Shown piece by piece: positions 17,334-25,404 of a stretch of 64,000 bases of DNA. Source of the stretch: Pseudooceanicola endophyticus. GTDB lineage: Bacteria > Pseudomonadota > Alphaproteobacteria > Rhodobacterales > Rhodobacteraceae. Where the stretch lies: positions 124,001-188,000 of the forward strand of contig NZ_JAHIAB010000008.1 of the NCBI RefSeq assembly GCF_018760365.1, written 5' to 3'. The position numbers and the translations under genes were made by a program. Position 1 is the first letter of the stretch. Each line of letters starts with the position of its first letter. The notes under the pieces were generated by a model. The model was not told the origin of the DNA. It saw only the letters and a list, made by a program, of their open reading frames with translations, and searched no databases.

Positions 17334-17768
17334 TCAGAGGGGCAGGTCGGAGGCCCGGACCAGCGCGGTGGCGAAATCCTGCAGCATGGCGTCGGCCAGC
17401 GGCTGATCCAGCACCGTGAAGGCCACGGGCGGTCCGCTGACGGCAGGATCGGGGCCGACCTGCCAGCAGAGTTGCCCGCGCAGCCCGCCCGGCGGGCCGT
17501 CGAGCGACCGGTAGCGGATCAGCAGCCCGGTCGCGCCGGGGGGAAGGGGATCTGAGGCCCGCGCCAGGGCCGTGCCCGGGGCCCGGTCGGACAGGGCCGT
17601 GTCCAGCGCCCGGTAAAGCGCCGCGCAGAGCGCGGGGGCGGCATCGCAATGGAACAGGATCTGGCCCGGGGGGGCGCCGGCCCGGGCGCCGCCCGCATCG
17701 GGCAACCCGCACATCAGCGCCGCCGCCACGGGGGGCAGCAGCAGGCAACGCGACAATCGGTCGGTCAT
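17334..17768 (-). CDS. Small secreted protein upstream of the serralysin
   Basis: The 144-residue protein has an N-terminal export signal (LLLPPVAAALMCGLPDAGGA) and a mature part of about 110 residues with three or four cysteines. The family is not recognised. It lies 59 bp upstream of the protease gene on the same strand and is probably co-transcribed. By position it could be a periplasmic inhibitor or chaperone of the protease, as Inh proteins are for other serralysins, but no similarity to Inh is visible. The 288-bp region upstream (17769-18056) should hold the shared promoter; no strong motif was found there. Confidence 0.65.
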   Translation of the reverse strand: MTDRLSRCLLLPPVAAALMCGLPDAGGARAGAPPGQILFHCDAAPALCAALYRALDTALSDRAPGTALARASDPLPPGATGLLIRYRSLDGPPGGLRGQLCWQVGPDPAVSGPPVAFTVLDQPLADAMLQDFATALVRASDLPL

Positions 17769-18056
17769 GGACGCTCGGTCTCCTGGTCAGAGGCCCCGGG
17801 TTCTCCGGTCGGTGACGCGGCCGTTACTGGCGCTGCCCGGGTTGCACCCTAGCGCCGGGATATGGCCGAATTGCGGCGGGGTTTCGTGGCGTCACACTTT
17901 GGCAAGTGACTGACATCAGGACAATTTTCCGCCGACTCCGGTGGCGGGGCCGGGCGCCGCCCAAGACTGTGGCCAGAATCGGCACGCCGCTTGATCTCGA
18001 TCATGGCCGGAGCGGGCGCTCCGGCGCAGGCTGGCGGCGATCTCAGGGAGGTTCCG

Positions 18057-18926
18057 ATGACCCGGATTGCCCTTCTTCTGGGGGCGTCGGGACGTTTCGG
18101 GCGCGCCTGCGCCACCGCCTTCGAGGCCCGGGGCTGGCAGCTGCGCCGGTTCGACCGGCAGCGGGACGACCTGATGCGCAGCGCCCGGGGCGCCGATGTC
18201 ATCGTCAATGGCTGGAACCCGCCCTACGGCGACTGGCCCCGGCTGCTGCCGGAGCTGCACGGCCAGGTGATCGCCGCCGCCGCCCGCCGGGATGTGCCGG
18301 TGATCCTGCCGGGCAATGTCTATGTCTTCGGGCCGGCCACCCCGCCGCCCTGGTCCGAGACCTCGGCCCATGCCGCGACCCATCCGCTGGGGCGGGCCCG
18401 GATCCGCATGGAGGCGGCCTACCATGCCGCGGGCGTGCCGGTGATCCTGCTGCGGGCCGGAGATTTCCTGGACACCCGGGCCTCCGGCAACTGGTTCGAC
18501 GCGCTGATGACCCGGGGGCTGGAGCGGGGCGTGCTGCGCTATCCCGGGCCGGTGGATTGCCCCCATGCCTGGGCCTTCCTGCCCGACCTGGCCCGCGCGA
18601 CCGAGGCGCTGGCGGCCCGCAGCGATGCCTTCGACGGGTTCACCGACATTCCCTTCCCCGGGCTGGCACCCAGCGGCACCGAAATGGCGGCGGCGCTGGC
18701 GCGTGTGCTGGGCCGTCCGGTCCGGCTGCGCCCGGTGCCCTGGGGCCTCCTGCGGCTGGCGGCGCCGGTCTGGCCCACCGCCCGCGGGCTGGTCGAGTTG
18801 CGCTATCTCTGGAACACGCCGCATTGGCTGGACGACCGGCGGTTCCGGGCGTTGCTGCCCGGGCTGGTGCCGACGCCGCTTGACGCGGCGCTGGCGGCGG
18901 CCCTGCCGGAGCGGTTGCGGGCCTGA
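18057..18926 (+). CDS. NAD-dependent epimerase/dehydratase-like protein
   Basis: The 289-residue protein starts TRIALLLGASGRFGRACATA, an atypical dinucleotide-binding loop (GASGRFG) of the atypical/extended SDR group. It continues with features of NAD(P)-binding nucleoside-sugar epimerase relatives (VILPGNVYVFGP, LRAGDFLDTRASGNWFDALM). A classical YxxxK is not obvious, so activity is uncertain. The ATG has AGGGAGG 6 bp upstream. It converges tightly with the LacI gene (3-bp gap) and is not obviously linked to either neighbour. Confidence 0.8.
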   Translation: MTRIALLLGASGRFGRACATAFEARGWQLRRFDRQRDDLMRSARGADVIVNGWNPPYGDWPRLLPELHGQVIAAAARRDVPVILPGNVYVFGPATPPPWSETSAHAATHPLGRARIRMEAAYHAAGVPVILLRAGDFLDTRASGNWFDALMTRGLERGVLRYPGPVDCPHAWAFLPDLARATEALAARSDAFDGFTDIPFPGLAPSGTEMAAALARVLGRPVRLRPVPWGLLRLAAPVWPTARGLVELRYLWNTPHWLDDRRFRALLPGLVPTPLDAALAAALPERLRA

Positions 18927-18929
18927 GCG

Positions 18930-19973
18930 TCAGGCGCTGCCGCGCCGCAGGATGGTGCTGTCGACCACGGTGACCGGGGGCACCTCTTCTCCGGCCAGCA
19001 TCTCTAGCAGCAGGGCGGCGGCGCGGGTGCCCATCTCGGTCGCGGGCTGTTCGATCGTCGAAAGGGCGGGGCGGAACAGCGCGCCGACGGCAGCACCGTC
19101 GAACCCCATCACCGCGACCTCCGAGGGGACCTCGATCCCCTCGTCCAGCAGCCGCTTCAGCAGGGCGAGCGCGGCATCATCGGAACAGCACAGCGCGGCG
19201 GTCGGGCGCGGTGCCATCGCCAGCAGCTGCTCGGCGGCGGCGAAACCGATGTTGAAACCCTCCTGATAGGCGCCCACGCCCTCGGTGCGCGTCAGGGCGC
19301 TTTCGGGCAGGCCGTGGCGGGCGATGGCCTCGCGGATACCGGCATAGCGGTGCACCTCGTGGTAGACGCCGTCGGGACCCGCGACATAAAGGAACTGGCG
19401 GTGCCCCTCGGCGATCAGCAGTTCGGTCGCGGCGCACATGATCTGGTGTTCATTCGTGATCACGCTGGGCACGCCCTGGTCGCTGATGTCGTGCAGCATC
19501 GCCACCACCGGCAGCCCGAGATCCTTGAGGGACCGCCCGCCGACGCTGGGCGGCGCCGAGGACAGCACGATGGCCCCGTCGACCGTGCCGCTGCCGGCCA
19601 GGTTGATGATGTGCTGTTCGGTGGCTTCCTCTCGGTCGAGGTTGGCGATCAGGATCTTGAAGCCGTTGCGTGCCAGCAGGCCGTCGATGCCCGCCAGCGC
19701 CAGCGGAATGATCTGCGAGGCACCGTAATACAGCGCCCCGGGCAGCACGATCATGATGGTCTTCGACTTGCCCATCCGCAACGAGCGCGCCGCCGCATTG
19801 GGCGTGTAGCCCAGCTTGCGCGCCGCCTCGGCGACGCGGGTGCGGGTCTTTTCGTTCACCCGGCCCGGATTGGTCAGCGCCCGGCTCACGGTCGAGACGG
19901 CGACGCCTGCGGCCTCGGCCACCTGCTTCATGTTCGGGGCTGCGCCGCTGACGGGCGGAGTGGGTTTCTTCAT
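18930..19973 (-). CDS. LacI-family transcriptional repressor
   Basis: This is a 347-residue sugar-responsive repressor. The HTH is at about residues 14-40 (NMKQVAEAAGVAVSTVSRAL), with hinge helix YTPNAAARSLRMGKSK. A periplasmic-binding-like sensor domain follows (GFDGAAVGALFRPALSTIEQ near the C-terminus). It is divergent from a sugar ABC operon, and a matching palindromic operator lies in the intergenic region. It very likely represses that operon and is relieved by the sugar or a catabolite. The ligand is unknown. Confidence 0.93.
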   Translation of the reverse strand: MKKPTPPVSGAAPNMKQVAEAAGVAVSTVSRALTNPGRVNEKTRTRVAEAARKLGYTPNAAARSLRMGKSKTIMIVLPGALYYGASQIIPLALAGIDGLLARNGFKILIANLDREEATEQHIINLAGSGTVDGAIVLSSAPPSVGGRSLKDLGLPVVAMLHDISDQGVPSVITNEHQIMCAATELLIAEGHRQFLYVAGPDGVYHEVHRYAGIREAIARHGLPESALTRTEGVGAYQEGFNIGFAAAEQLLAMAPRPTAALCCSDDAALALLKRLLDEGIEVPSEVAVMGFDGAAVGALFRPALSTIEQPATEMGTRAAALLLEMLAGEEVPPVTVVDSTILRRGSA

Positions 19974-20104
19974 GCGGCCTCCCGGCGCCCTGTATCTGCC
20001 TGCGCCCAATATTTGGTCGGTCGCCGCAACGTCCAGCCAGTTTAGCGGCCTCGCAAGCGGAAAATGGATTGTGACGACGCGACAGTTTCGCCATGGTCGC
20101 ATTA

Positions 20105-20120
20105 TGGCAAACGATTGCCA
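20105..20120. promoter_or_regulatory. LacI-type operator and overlapping promoter
   Basis: TGGCAAAC-GATTGCCA is a near-perfect 16-bp palindrome (7 of 8 base pairs) with the central CG step typical of LacI/PurR-family operators. It overlaps a possible -35 (TTGCCA, 20115-20120) that sits 17 bp from a weak -10 (TTAAAA, 20138-20143) reading toward the sugar operon. Binding there would block transcription. It lies 70 bp upstream of the first operon gene. Confidence 0.65.
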
Positions 20121-20189
20121 AACGTAAATAATTGAAATTAAAAGACTGAGCGCGACTCGTTTCGCGACATTCTTGGGCAGGAGTCGGGC

Positions 20190-21143
20190 ATGTCTGACAA
20201 GGCGGAGCTGCGTTTCGGGGTCGATCTGGTCACCTTCCATCACCCGGGGTTCTGGGGTGTCGAGGATTATGCCGGCATCGCGCGCCGCGCCGCCGAGGAC
20301 CCGCTGGGCTTCTGGACGAAGATCCTCGATGCGGTGGCCGAGACCGGCCTTGAAGGGATCGAGATGACCTTCCCGCCCTTCGACTGGCAGGGCGCGGTGG
20401 CGGCCTTCGGCTCTGAGGCGGGACTGGCAGAGGCGCTTTCGGCACGCGGCCTTCGGCTGTGCAGCGGCTTCTTCGCCGAGCTGGCGCTTGGTGCCGATCT
20501 GACAGATCCGGCGGTCGAGGCCGGGATCCTTGCCAGCGCGGCACGCTACGGCGATTTCCTCGCGGCCTGCGGGGCCGAGGTGATGGTGGCCGGCCTGCCG
20601 ATGCGCCAGACCCCGGGGGAAACGCCCGCCCGTTTCTTCGATTTCGACGCGGCGCGGGCGCTGGCCGATCTGCTGAACCGGCTGGGGGCGCTGCTGGCGG
20701 CGAAGGGGCTGCGCCTGGCGTTGCACACCGAGGGGCATTCGGTCTTTGCCGCCGCCCGCGATGTCGACCTGATGCTGCTGCTGACCGATCCGGCCTATGT
20801 CGGCCTGTGCCCCGACACCGCGCATATCCTGCTGATGGGCGGCGATCCGGTGCAGCTGGTGGAACGCCACCACGAGCGGGTGGTGATCGCGCACTGGAAG
20901 GATGCCACCGGCCCGATGCCCGCCGACACCCCGATCGACGATCTGATCCACGACCGCCACCGCCCCTATTTCTGCGGCTTCGGCCTGGGCCGGGTCGACT
21001 GGCACGCCTGGATGCGCCTGATGCGCCGGCGCGGCATCGGTGGCTGGGCGATCCTGGAACTGGACGCCGCCCCCGATCCGGTGGGCGACCTGACGCGGGG
21101 CCTTGGCTTCGTGCGCCAGGCGCTGCTGCCGATCCCGGCCTGA
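20190..21143 (+). CDS. TIM-barrel sugar isomerase/epimerase-like enzyme
   Basis: This 317-residue protein belongs to the AP-endonuclease-2/xylose-isomerase-like superfamily. Likely metal ligands are the Glu in EGIEMTF, the His/Glu in LALHTEGHS, the Asp/His in LCPDTAHILLMGGD, the His in VIAHWKDA and the final Glu in WAILELD. Such enzymes isomerise or epimerise sugars, or cleave 3-keto-glycosides. It is the first gene of the LacI-controlled operon, with GCAGGAG upstream of the ATG. A second, distinct TIM-barrel gene is at the end of the operon, suggesting consecutive steps. Confidence 0.85.
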   Translation: MSDKAELRFGVDLVTFHHPGFWGVEDYAGIARRAAEDPLGFWTKILDAVAETGLEGIEMTFPPFDWQGAVAAFGSEAGLAEALSARGLRLCSGFFAELALGADLTDPAVEAGILASAARYGDFLAACGAEVMVAGLPMRQTPGETPARFFDFDAARALADLLNRLGALLAAKGLRLALHTEGHSVFAAARDVDLMLLLTDPAYVGLCPDTAHILLMGGDPVQLVERHHERVVIAHWKDATGPMPADTPIDDLIHDRHRPYFCGFGLGRVDWHAWMRLMRRRGIGGWAILELDAAPDPVGDLTRGLGFVRQALLPIPA

Positions 21144-21187
21144 CGGCCCCCCATAATAACCAAGCATAATCCAACAGGAGACAGACG

Positions 21188-22408
21188 ATGAAACTTGCTT
21201 CCCTCTTGCTTGCCGGGGTCGCTTTCGCGGCCACGACGGGGATGGCAGCCGCCGAGGATCTGAAGGCCGAGGTCTTCACCTCCTGGACCACGGGCGGAGA
21301 GCTGAAGGCGGCGGATGCCATCAAGCAGGCCTTCGAGGCCCGCGGCGGCACCTGGGAGACCTCCTCGGTCGCCGGTTTCGAGAACGCCAATGCCGCCTTC
21401 CAGAACCGCATGATGGCGGGCGATCCGCCGGCCGCCAAGCAGGTCGTGATCGGCATGGAGCAGCGCGAATACATCGACGGCGGCCTCTACATGCCGATCA
21501 CCAAGGTTGCCGAGGCCGGCCACTGGGCCGATGTCATGCCCAAGGCGATCTACGACAACGTCACCTTCGATGGTGAGGTCTACGAGGTGCCGACCGGCAT
21601 CCACGGCGAAAGCTGGATGTTCTATTCCATGGCCGCCTTCAAGAAGGCCGGGATCGAGGCCGCGCCCGCCGACTGGGACAGCTTCTTTGCCGACATGGAC
21701 AAGCTGAAGGCGGCGGGCCTGACCCCGATCGCCTGGGGCGGCCAGTCCTGGCAGGAAACCAAGGTCTTCAACATGATCCTGCTGAGCCAGGTCGGCCTGG
21801 ACGGCTTCCGCAAGATCTACATCGACCGCGACGCCGCAGCGATCAAGTCCGAGGGCGTGCGCAAGACGCTTGAGATCTTCGGCAAGCTGCGCGGCTACAT
21901 CGACGAGGGCGCGGCGGGGCGCAACTGGAACGACGCCACGGCGATGGTGATCAAGGGCACTGCCGGCGTGCAGTTCATGGGCGACTGGGCGAAGGGCGAA
22001 TTCAGCAATGCGGGCGAAACCGCCGGCGTCGATTACGGCTGCGCCCTGGCGCCTGCCAGCCCCGGCATGATCTACATCGGCGATGCCTTCGCCTTCCCCA
22101 ACCTCAAGGGGGCCGAGGCCGCGCAGGATCTGCTGGCAGAGGTGGTGATGGATCCCAAGGTGCAGGTTGCCTTCTCGCTGGCCAAGGGGTCGATCCCGGT
22201 GCGCACCGATGTCGATACCAGCCAGTTCGATGTCTGCACCCAGCAGGCGATCACGCTGATGAACGACGGCAAGATCGTGCCCGAACACGCGATCACCCTG
22301 ACGCTGGAGCAGACCGGCATGCTGACCGATTTCGTCGGCGATTTCTTCTCCAACCCCGAGGCCGATCTGGACGACGCGATGGAGAGCTTCGCGGAAGTCT
22401 TCGAATAA
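21188..22408 (+). CDS. Sugar ABC transporter substrate-binding protein
   Basis: This 406-residue family 1 (MalE/UgpB-like) periplasmic binding protein has a signal peptide cleaved after about residue 23 (GMAAA-EDLKAEV). The mature part has the usual SWTTGGELKAADAI start and the mid-protein VPTGIHGESWMFYSM and NDATAMVIKGTAGVQFMG ligand-lobe motifs. It is followed by a strong hairpin terminator before the permease genes, an arrangement that lets the binding protein be made in excess. The ribosome site is ACAGGAG. Confidence 0.93.
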   Translation: MKLASLLLAGVAFAATTGMAAAEDLKAEVFTSWTTGGELKAADAIKQAFEARGGTWETSSVAGFENANAAFQNRMMAGDPPAAKQVVIGMEQREYIDGGLYMPITKVAEAGHWADVMPKAIYDNVTFDGEVYEVPTGIHGESWMFYSMAAFKKAGIEAAPADWDSFFADMDKLKAAGLTPIAWGGQSWQETKVFNMILLSQVGLDGFRKIYIDRDAAAIKSEGVRKTLEIFGKLRGYIDEGAAGRNWNDATAMVIKGTAGVQFMGDWAKGEFSNAGETAGVDYGCALAPASPGMIYIGDAFAFPNLKGAEAAQDLLAEVVMDPKVQVAFSLAKGSIPVRTDVDTSQFDVCTQQAITLMNDGKIVPEHAITLTLEQTGMLTDFVGDFFSNPEADLDDAMESFAEVFE

Positions 22409-22419
22409 CCTCCCCGACT

Positions 22420-22459
22420 GGCGCAGGGTCCGTTTCCGGACGGCCCTGCGCCATTTTTT
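22420..22459 (+). terminator. Intra-operon rho-independent terminator/attenuator
   Basis: GGCGCAGGG pairs with CCCTGCGCC. An inner CCGT/ACGG stem closes a TTCCGG loop with a single bulged T. An ATTTTTT run follows immediately. It lies between the binding protein and first permease. Partial termination there would give higher binding-protein than permease mRNA. Confidence 0.85.
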
Positions 22460-22501
22460 CCGCGCAGACGCCCGGGCGGGCCGGAGCGTGAAGGACAGGA
22501 C

Positions 22502-23392
22502 ATGAAACACAGGATCAAGCGGTCGCTGATGCCCTTCGGGGCGCTGCTTCCGACCTGGCTGGCCGTGGTGCTGGTCTATATCGGCGCGATGGTCTGGACG
22601 CTTCGGCTGTCCTTCACCAATTCGCGGATCTTCCCGACGGACCATTACGTCGGCTTCGCGCAGTACGAAAAGCTGCTGTCGTCGTCGAAATGGATGGCGG
22701 CGGCGGGCAATCTGGTGGTCTTCGGCGTGCTCTACATCGCCGGTTGCCTGGTGATCGGCTTCCTGCTGGCGGCGGCGCTCGACCGGCAGGTGCGCTTCGA
22801 AAGCCTGTTCCGCACCATCTTCCTTTACCCCTATGCCATGTCCTTCGTGGTCACCGGGCTGATCTGGCAATGGCTGATGAACCCGCTTCTGGGGGTCCAG
22901 GCCAGCGTTCAGGCCTGGGGCTGGAGCGGCTTTTCCTTCGATCTTCTTTCCAGCCGGGAACTGGCGATCTACGGCGTGGTCATCGCCGGGGTCTGGCAGG
23001 GTGCCGGGCTGGTCATGGTGATGATGCTGGCGGGGATGCGCGGCATCGATACCGAACAATGGCGCGCCGCGCGCATCGACGGCATCCCGGTCTGGCGGAC
23101 CTATGTCTCGGTGGTGCTGCCCCAGCTTGGTCCGGCGCTGGCGGCGGTCTCGACCATCCTGACCATGGGGGTGATCAAGACCTACGACCTGGTGGTCGCG
23201 ATCACCAACGGCGGCCCCGGCACCGCGACCGAGGTGCCCGCCAAGTTCATCATGGACAACCTCTTCCAGCGTCAGAACCTGGGCCTCGCGACGGCGGCGG
23301 CGGTGATGCTGCTGATGAGCGTCCTGATCGTCGTGGCGCCGTTCCGCTTCGTTTCCTCGATGCGCGCAAGGCGCAAGGCAGGTGTCCTGTGA
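22502..23392 (+). CDS. Sugar ABC transporter permease (MalF/UgpA-like)
   Basis: This is a 296-residue inner-membrane channel subunit with about six hydrophobic segments. The EAA coupling loop is QWRAARIDGIPVWRTYVSVV near residues 182-201. It overlaps the next permease by GTGA. It forms a heterodimer with that protein and works with the ATPase two genes downstream. Confidence 0.93.
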   Translation: MKHRIKRSLMPFGALLPTWLAVVLVYIGAMVWTLRLSFTNSRIFPTDHYVGFAQYEKLLSSSKWMAAAGNLVVFGVLYIAGCLVIGFLLAAALDRQVRFESLFRTIFLYPYAMSFVVTGLIWQWLMNPLLGVQASVQAWGWSGFSFDLLSSRELAIYGVVIAGVWQGAGLVMVMMLAGMRGIDTEQWRAARIDGIPVWRTYVSVVLPQLGPALAAVSTILTMGVIKTYDLVVAITNGGPGTATEVPAKFIMDNLFQRQNLGLATAAAVMLLMSVLIVVAPFRFVSSMRARRKAGVL

Positions 23393-24279
23393 GCGTCGCT
23401 TCCGTCACTCCCCGCGGGCCAAAGCCCGGTCGGCTGACCCTGGGCCGCTTCGGCCTCTATGCTTTCCTGATCTCGGCGGCGCTGTTCTTCTCCGTGCCGC
23501 TCTACGTGATGATCGTCACCTCGCTGAAGACCATGCCGGAAATCCGCGCCGGGGGCATCTTCTCCCTGCCGCAGGGGCTCGACCTGTCGGCCTGGAAGAC
23601 GGCCTGGTCGGGGGCCTGCGCGGGCACCGAATGCGCGGGCGTGCAGGCGGGGTTCTGGAACTCGGTCCGCATCACCCTGCCGGCGGTGGCGATCTCGGTT
23701 CTCGTGGGGGCGGTCAACGGCTACGCGCTGTCGTTCTGGCGCCCGCGTGGCGGCACGCTGATGTTCGGCCTGCTGATGGCCGGCGCGCTGGTGCCCTATC
23801 AGGTGTTCCTCTACCCGCTGGTGCGCTGGTTCGCCACGGGGCATCTTTACAACTCGCTGCCGGGGATCGTGCTGGTGCACATCCTCTTCGGCCTGCCGCT
23901 GGTGACGCTGCTGTTCCGCAACTACTTCGTCACCATCCCGGAGGAGCTGTTCAAGGCCTCGCGCCTTGACGGGGCCGGCTTCTGGAGGATCTTCGCCGAG
24001 ATCATGCTGCCGATGTCGGTGCCGATGCTGGTGGTGGCCGCGATGATGCAGTTCACCGGGATCTGGAACGACTTCCTGCTGGGTCTGGTCTTTGCCGGGC
24101 GGGAGAACCTGCCGATGACCGTGCAGCTCAACAATATCGTCAACACCACCACCGGAGAGCGGCTCTACAACGTCAACATGGCTGCCACGATCCTGACCGC
24201 GCTGGTTCCCCTCGTCATCTATTTCGTGTCCGGCCGCTGGTTCGTCCGCGGGATCGCCGCCGGCGCCGTGAAAGGCTAA
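23389..24279 (+). CDS. Sugar ABC transporter permease (MalG/UgpE-like)
   Basis: This 296-residue second channel subunit starts at a GTG (23389) that overlaps the previous stop, giving coupled translation. The coupling loop is ELFKASRLDGAGFWRIFAEI near residues 188-207. An insertion with two cysteines (SGACAGTECAGVQAG, residues 72-86) lies in the first periplasmic loop, as in several sugar permeases of this branch. Confidence 0.93.
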   Translation: MSVASVTPRGPKPGRLTLGRFGLYAFLISAALFFSVPLYVMIVTSLKTMPEIRAGGIFSLPQGLDLSAWKTAWSGACAGTECAGVQAGFWNSVRITLPAVAISVLVGAVNGYALSFWRPRGGTLMFGLLMAGALVPYQVFLYPLVRWFATGHLYNSLPGIVLVHILFGLPLVTLLFRNYFVTIPEELFKASRLDGAGFWRIFAEIMLPMSVPMLVVAAMMQFTGIWNDFLLGLVFAGRENLPMTVQLNNIVNTTTGERLYNVNMAATILTALVPLVIYFVSGRWFVRGIAAGAVKG

Positions 24280-24282
24280 GCC

Positions 24283-25353
24283 ATGCAATCTGCCGTTTCC
24301 GTCAAGGATCTGAAGATCGCCTATGGCAGCACTGTCGTGCTGCAGAACATCAACCTCGAGATCGCGCCGCGGGAATTCCTGGTGCTTCTGGGGGCCTCGG
24401 GCTGCGGCAAGTCCACCCTGCTGAACGCCATTGCGGGCCTCACCGACATCGCCGACGGAGAGGTCTGGATCGAGGGCAGGAACGTCACCTGGGCCGAGCC
24501 CAAGGACCGTGGCATCGGCATGGTGTTCCAGAGCTATGCGCTCTATCCGCGGATGAGCGTGCGCAAGAACCTCGGCTTCGGTCTGCGCGTCGCGGGCCTG
24601 CCCAAGGCCGAGATCGCCGCGCGGGCGAACCGCGCCGCCGAGATGCTGCACCTGACGCCGCTGCTGGACCGCCGCCCGGCGGAACTGTCGGGCGGGCAGC
24701 GCCAGCGGGTCGCCATCGGGCGCGCGCTGGTGCGTCAGGTCGACGTGTTCCTCTTCGACGAGCCGCTCTCGAACCTCGATGCCAAGCTCAGGAACGAGCT
24801 GCGGGTCGAGATCAAGAAGCTGCACCAGGATCTGGGCAACACGATGATCTACGTGACCCACGACCAGGTGGAGGCGATGACGCTGGCCGACCGGATCGCG
24901 ATCATGAAGGACGGGGTGATCCAGCAGCTTGCCGCCCCGGCCGAGATCTACCATCGCCCCGCCAACCTTTTTGTCGCGGGCTTCATCGGCGCCCCGGCGA
25001 TGAATTTCATCGAAGGGCAGATCGTGGCGCGCGGCGCGGGCCATGCCTTCGTGGCGGGCGGGCTTGATCTGGATCTGGCCGGGTATCAGGGCGCCCCGCT
25101 GCCCGGTCCCGCAACCCTCGGCTTCCGCCCCGAGCATCTGATGCCCGAAGCCGGCGGCGGCCCGGCGATCGAGGGCACGGTCAGCGTGGTCGAACCGATG
25201 GGCGCCGACACGGTGGTCTGGTTCAGCCACGAGGGCCAGAGCCATTCGCTGCGCCTGATGGGCGACACCGGCCTGCGTCCCCGCGACCCCCTGCGCGCCG
25301 GGATCGACATCACCCGCGCCAATCTTTTCGGAGCCGACGGCACCCGCCTTTGA
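24283..25353 (+). CDS. Sugar ABC transporter ATP-binding protein (MalK/UgpC-like)
   Basis: The 356-residue ATPase has Walker A GASGCGKST, signature LSGGQRQRVAIGRAL and Walker B DVFLFDEPLSNLDAKL. A C-terminal regulatory OB-fold (about residues 240-356, with LGFRPEHL) is typical of carbohydrate importers. It follows the permeases by 3 bp and energises that importer. Confidence 0.94.
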   Translation: MQSAVSVKDLKIAYGSTVVLQNINLEIAPREFLVLLGASGCGKSTLLNAIAGLTDIADGEVWIEGRNVTWAEPKDRGIGMVFQSYALYPRMSVRKNLGFGLRVAGLPKAEIAARANRAAEMLHLTPLLDRRPAELSGGQRQRVAIGRALVRQVDVFLFDEPLSNLDAKLRNELRVEIKKLHQDLGNTMIYVTHDQVEAMTLADRIAIMKDGVIQQLAAPAEIYHRPANLFVAGFIGAPAMNFIEGQIVARGAGHAFVAGGLDLDLAGYQGAPLPGPATLGFRPEHLMPEAGGGPAIEGTVSVVEPMGADTVVWFSHEGQSHSLRLMGDTGLRPRDPLRAGIDITRANLFGADGTRL

Positions 25354-25404
25354 GCTTTGCCCGGGCGCGCCCGGGTCCGCCGACCCAACGTACTGGAGAA
25401 TGAC

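Noticed and set aside
13186-17406. A 1406-codon open frame on the plus strand across the serralysin gene
   Set aside because: It is an antisense shadow: the RTX repeats and high G+C keep the opposite frame free of stops. Its composition is repetitive with no domain, and it crosses two genes.
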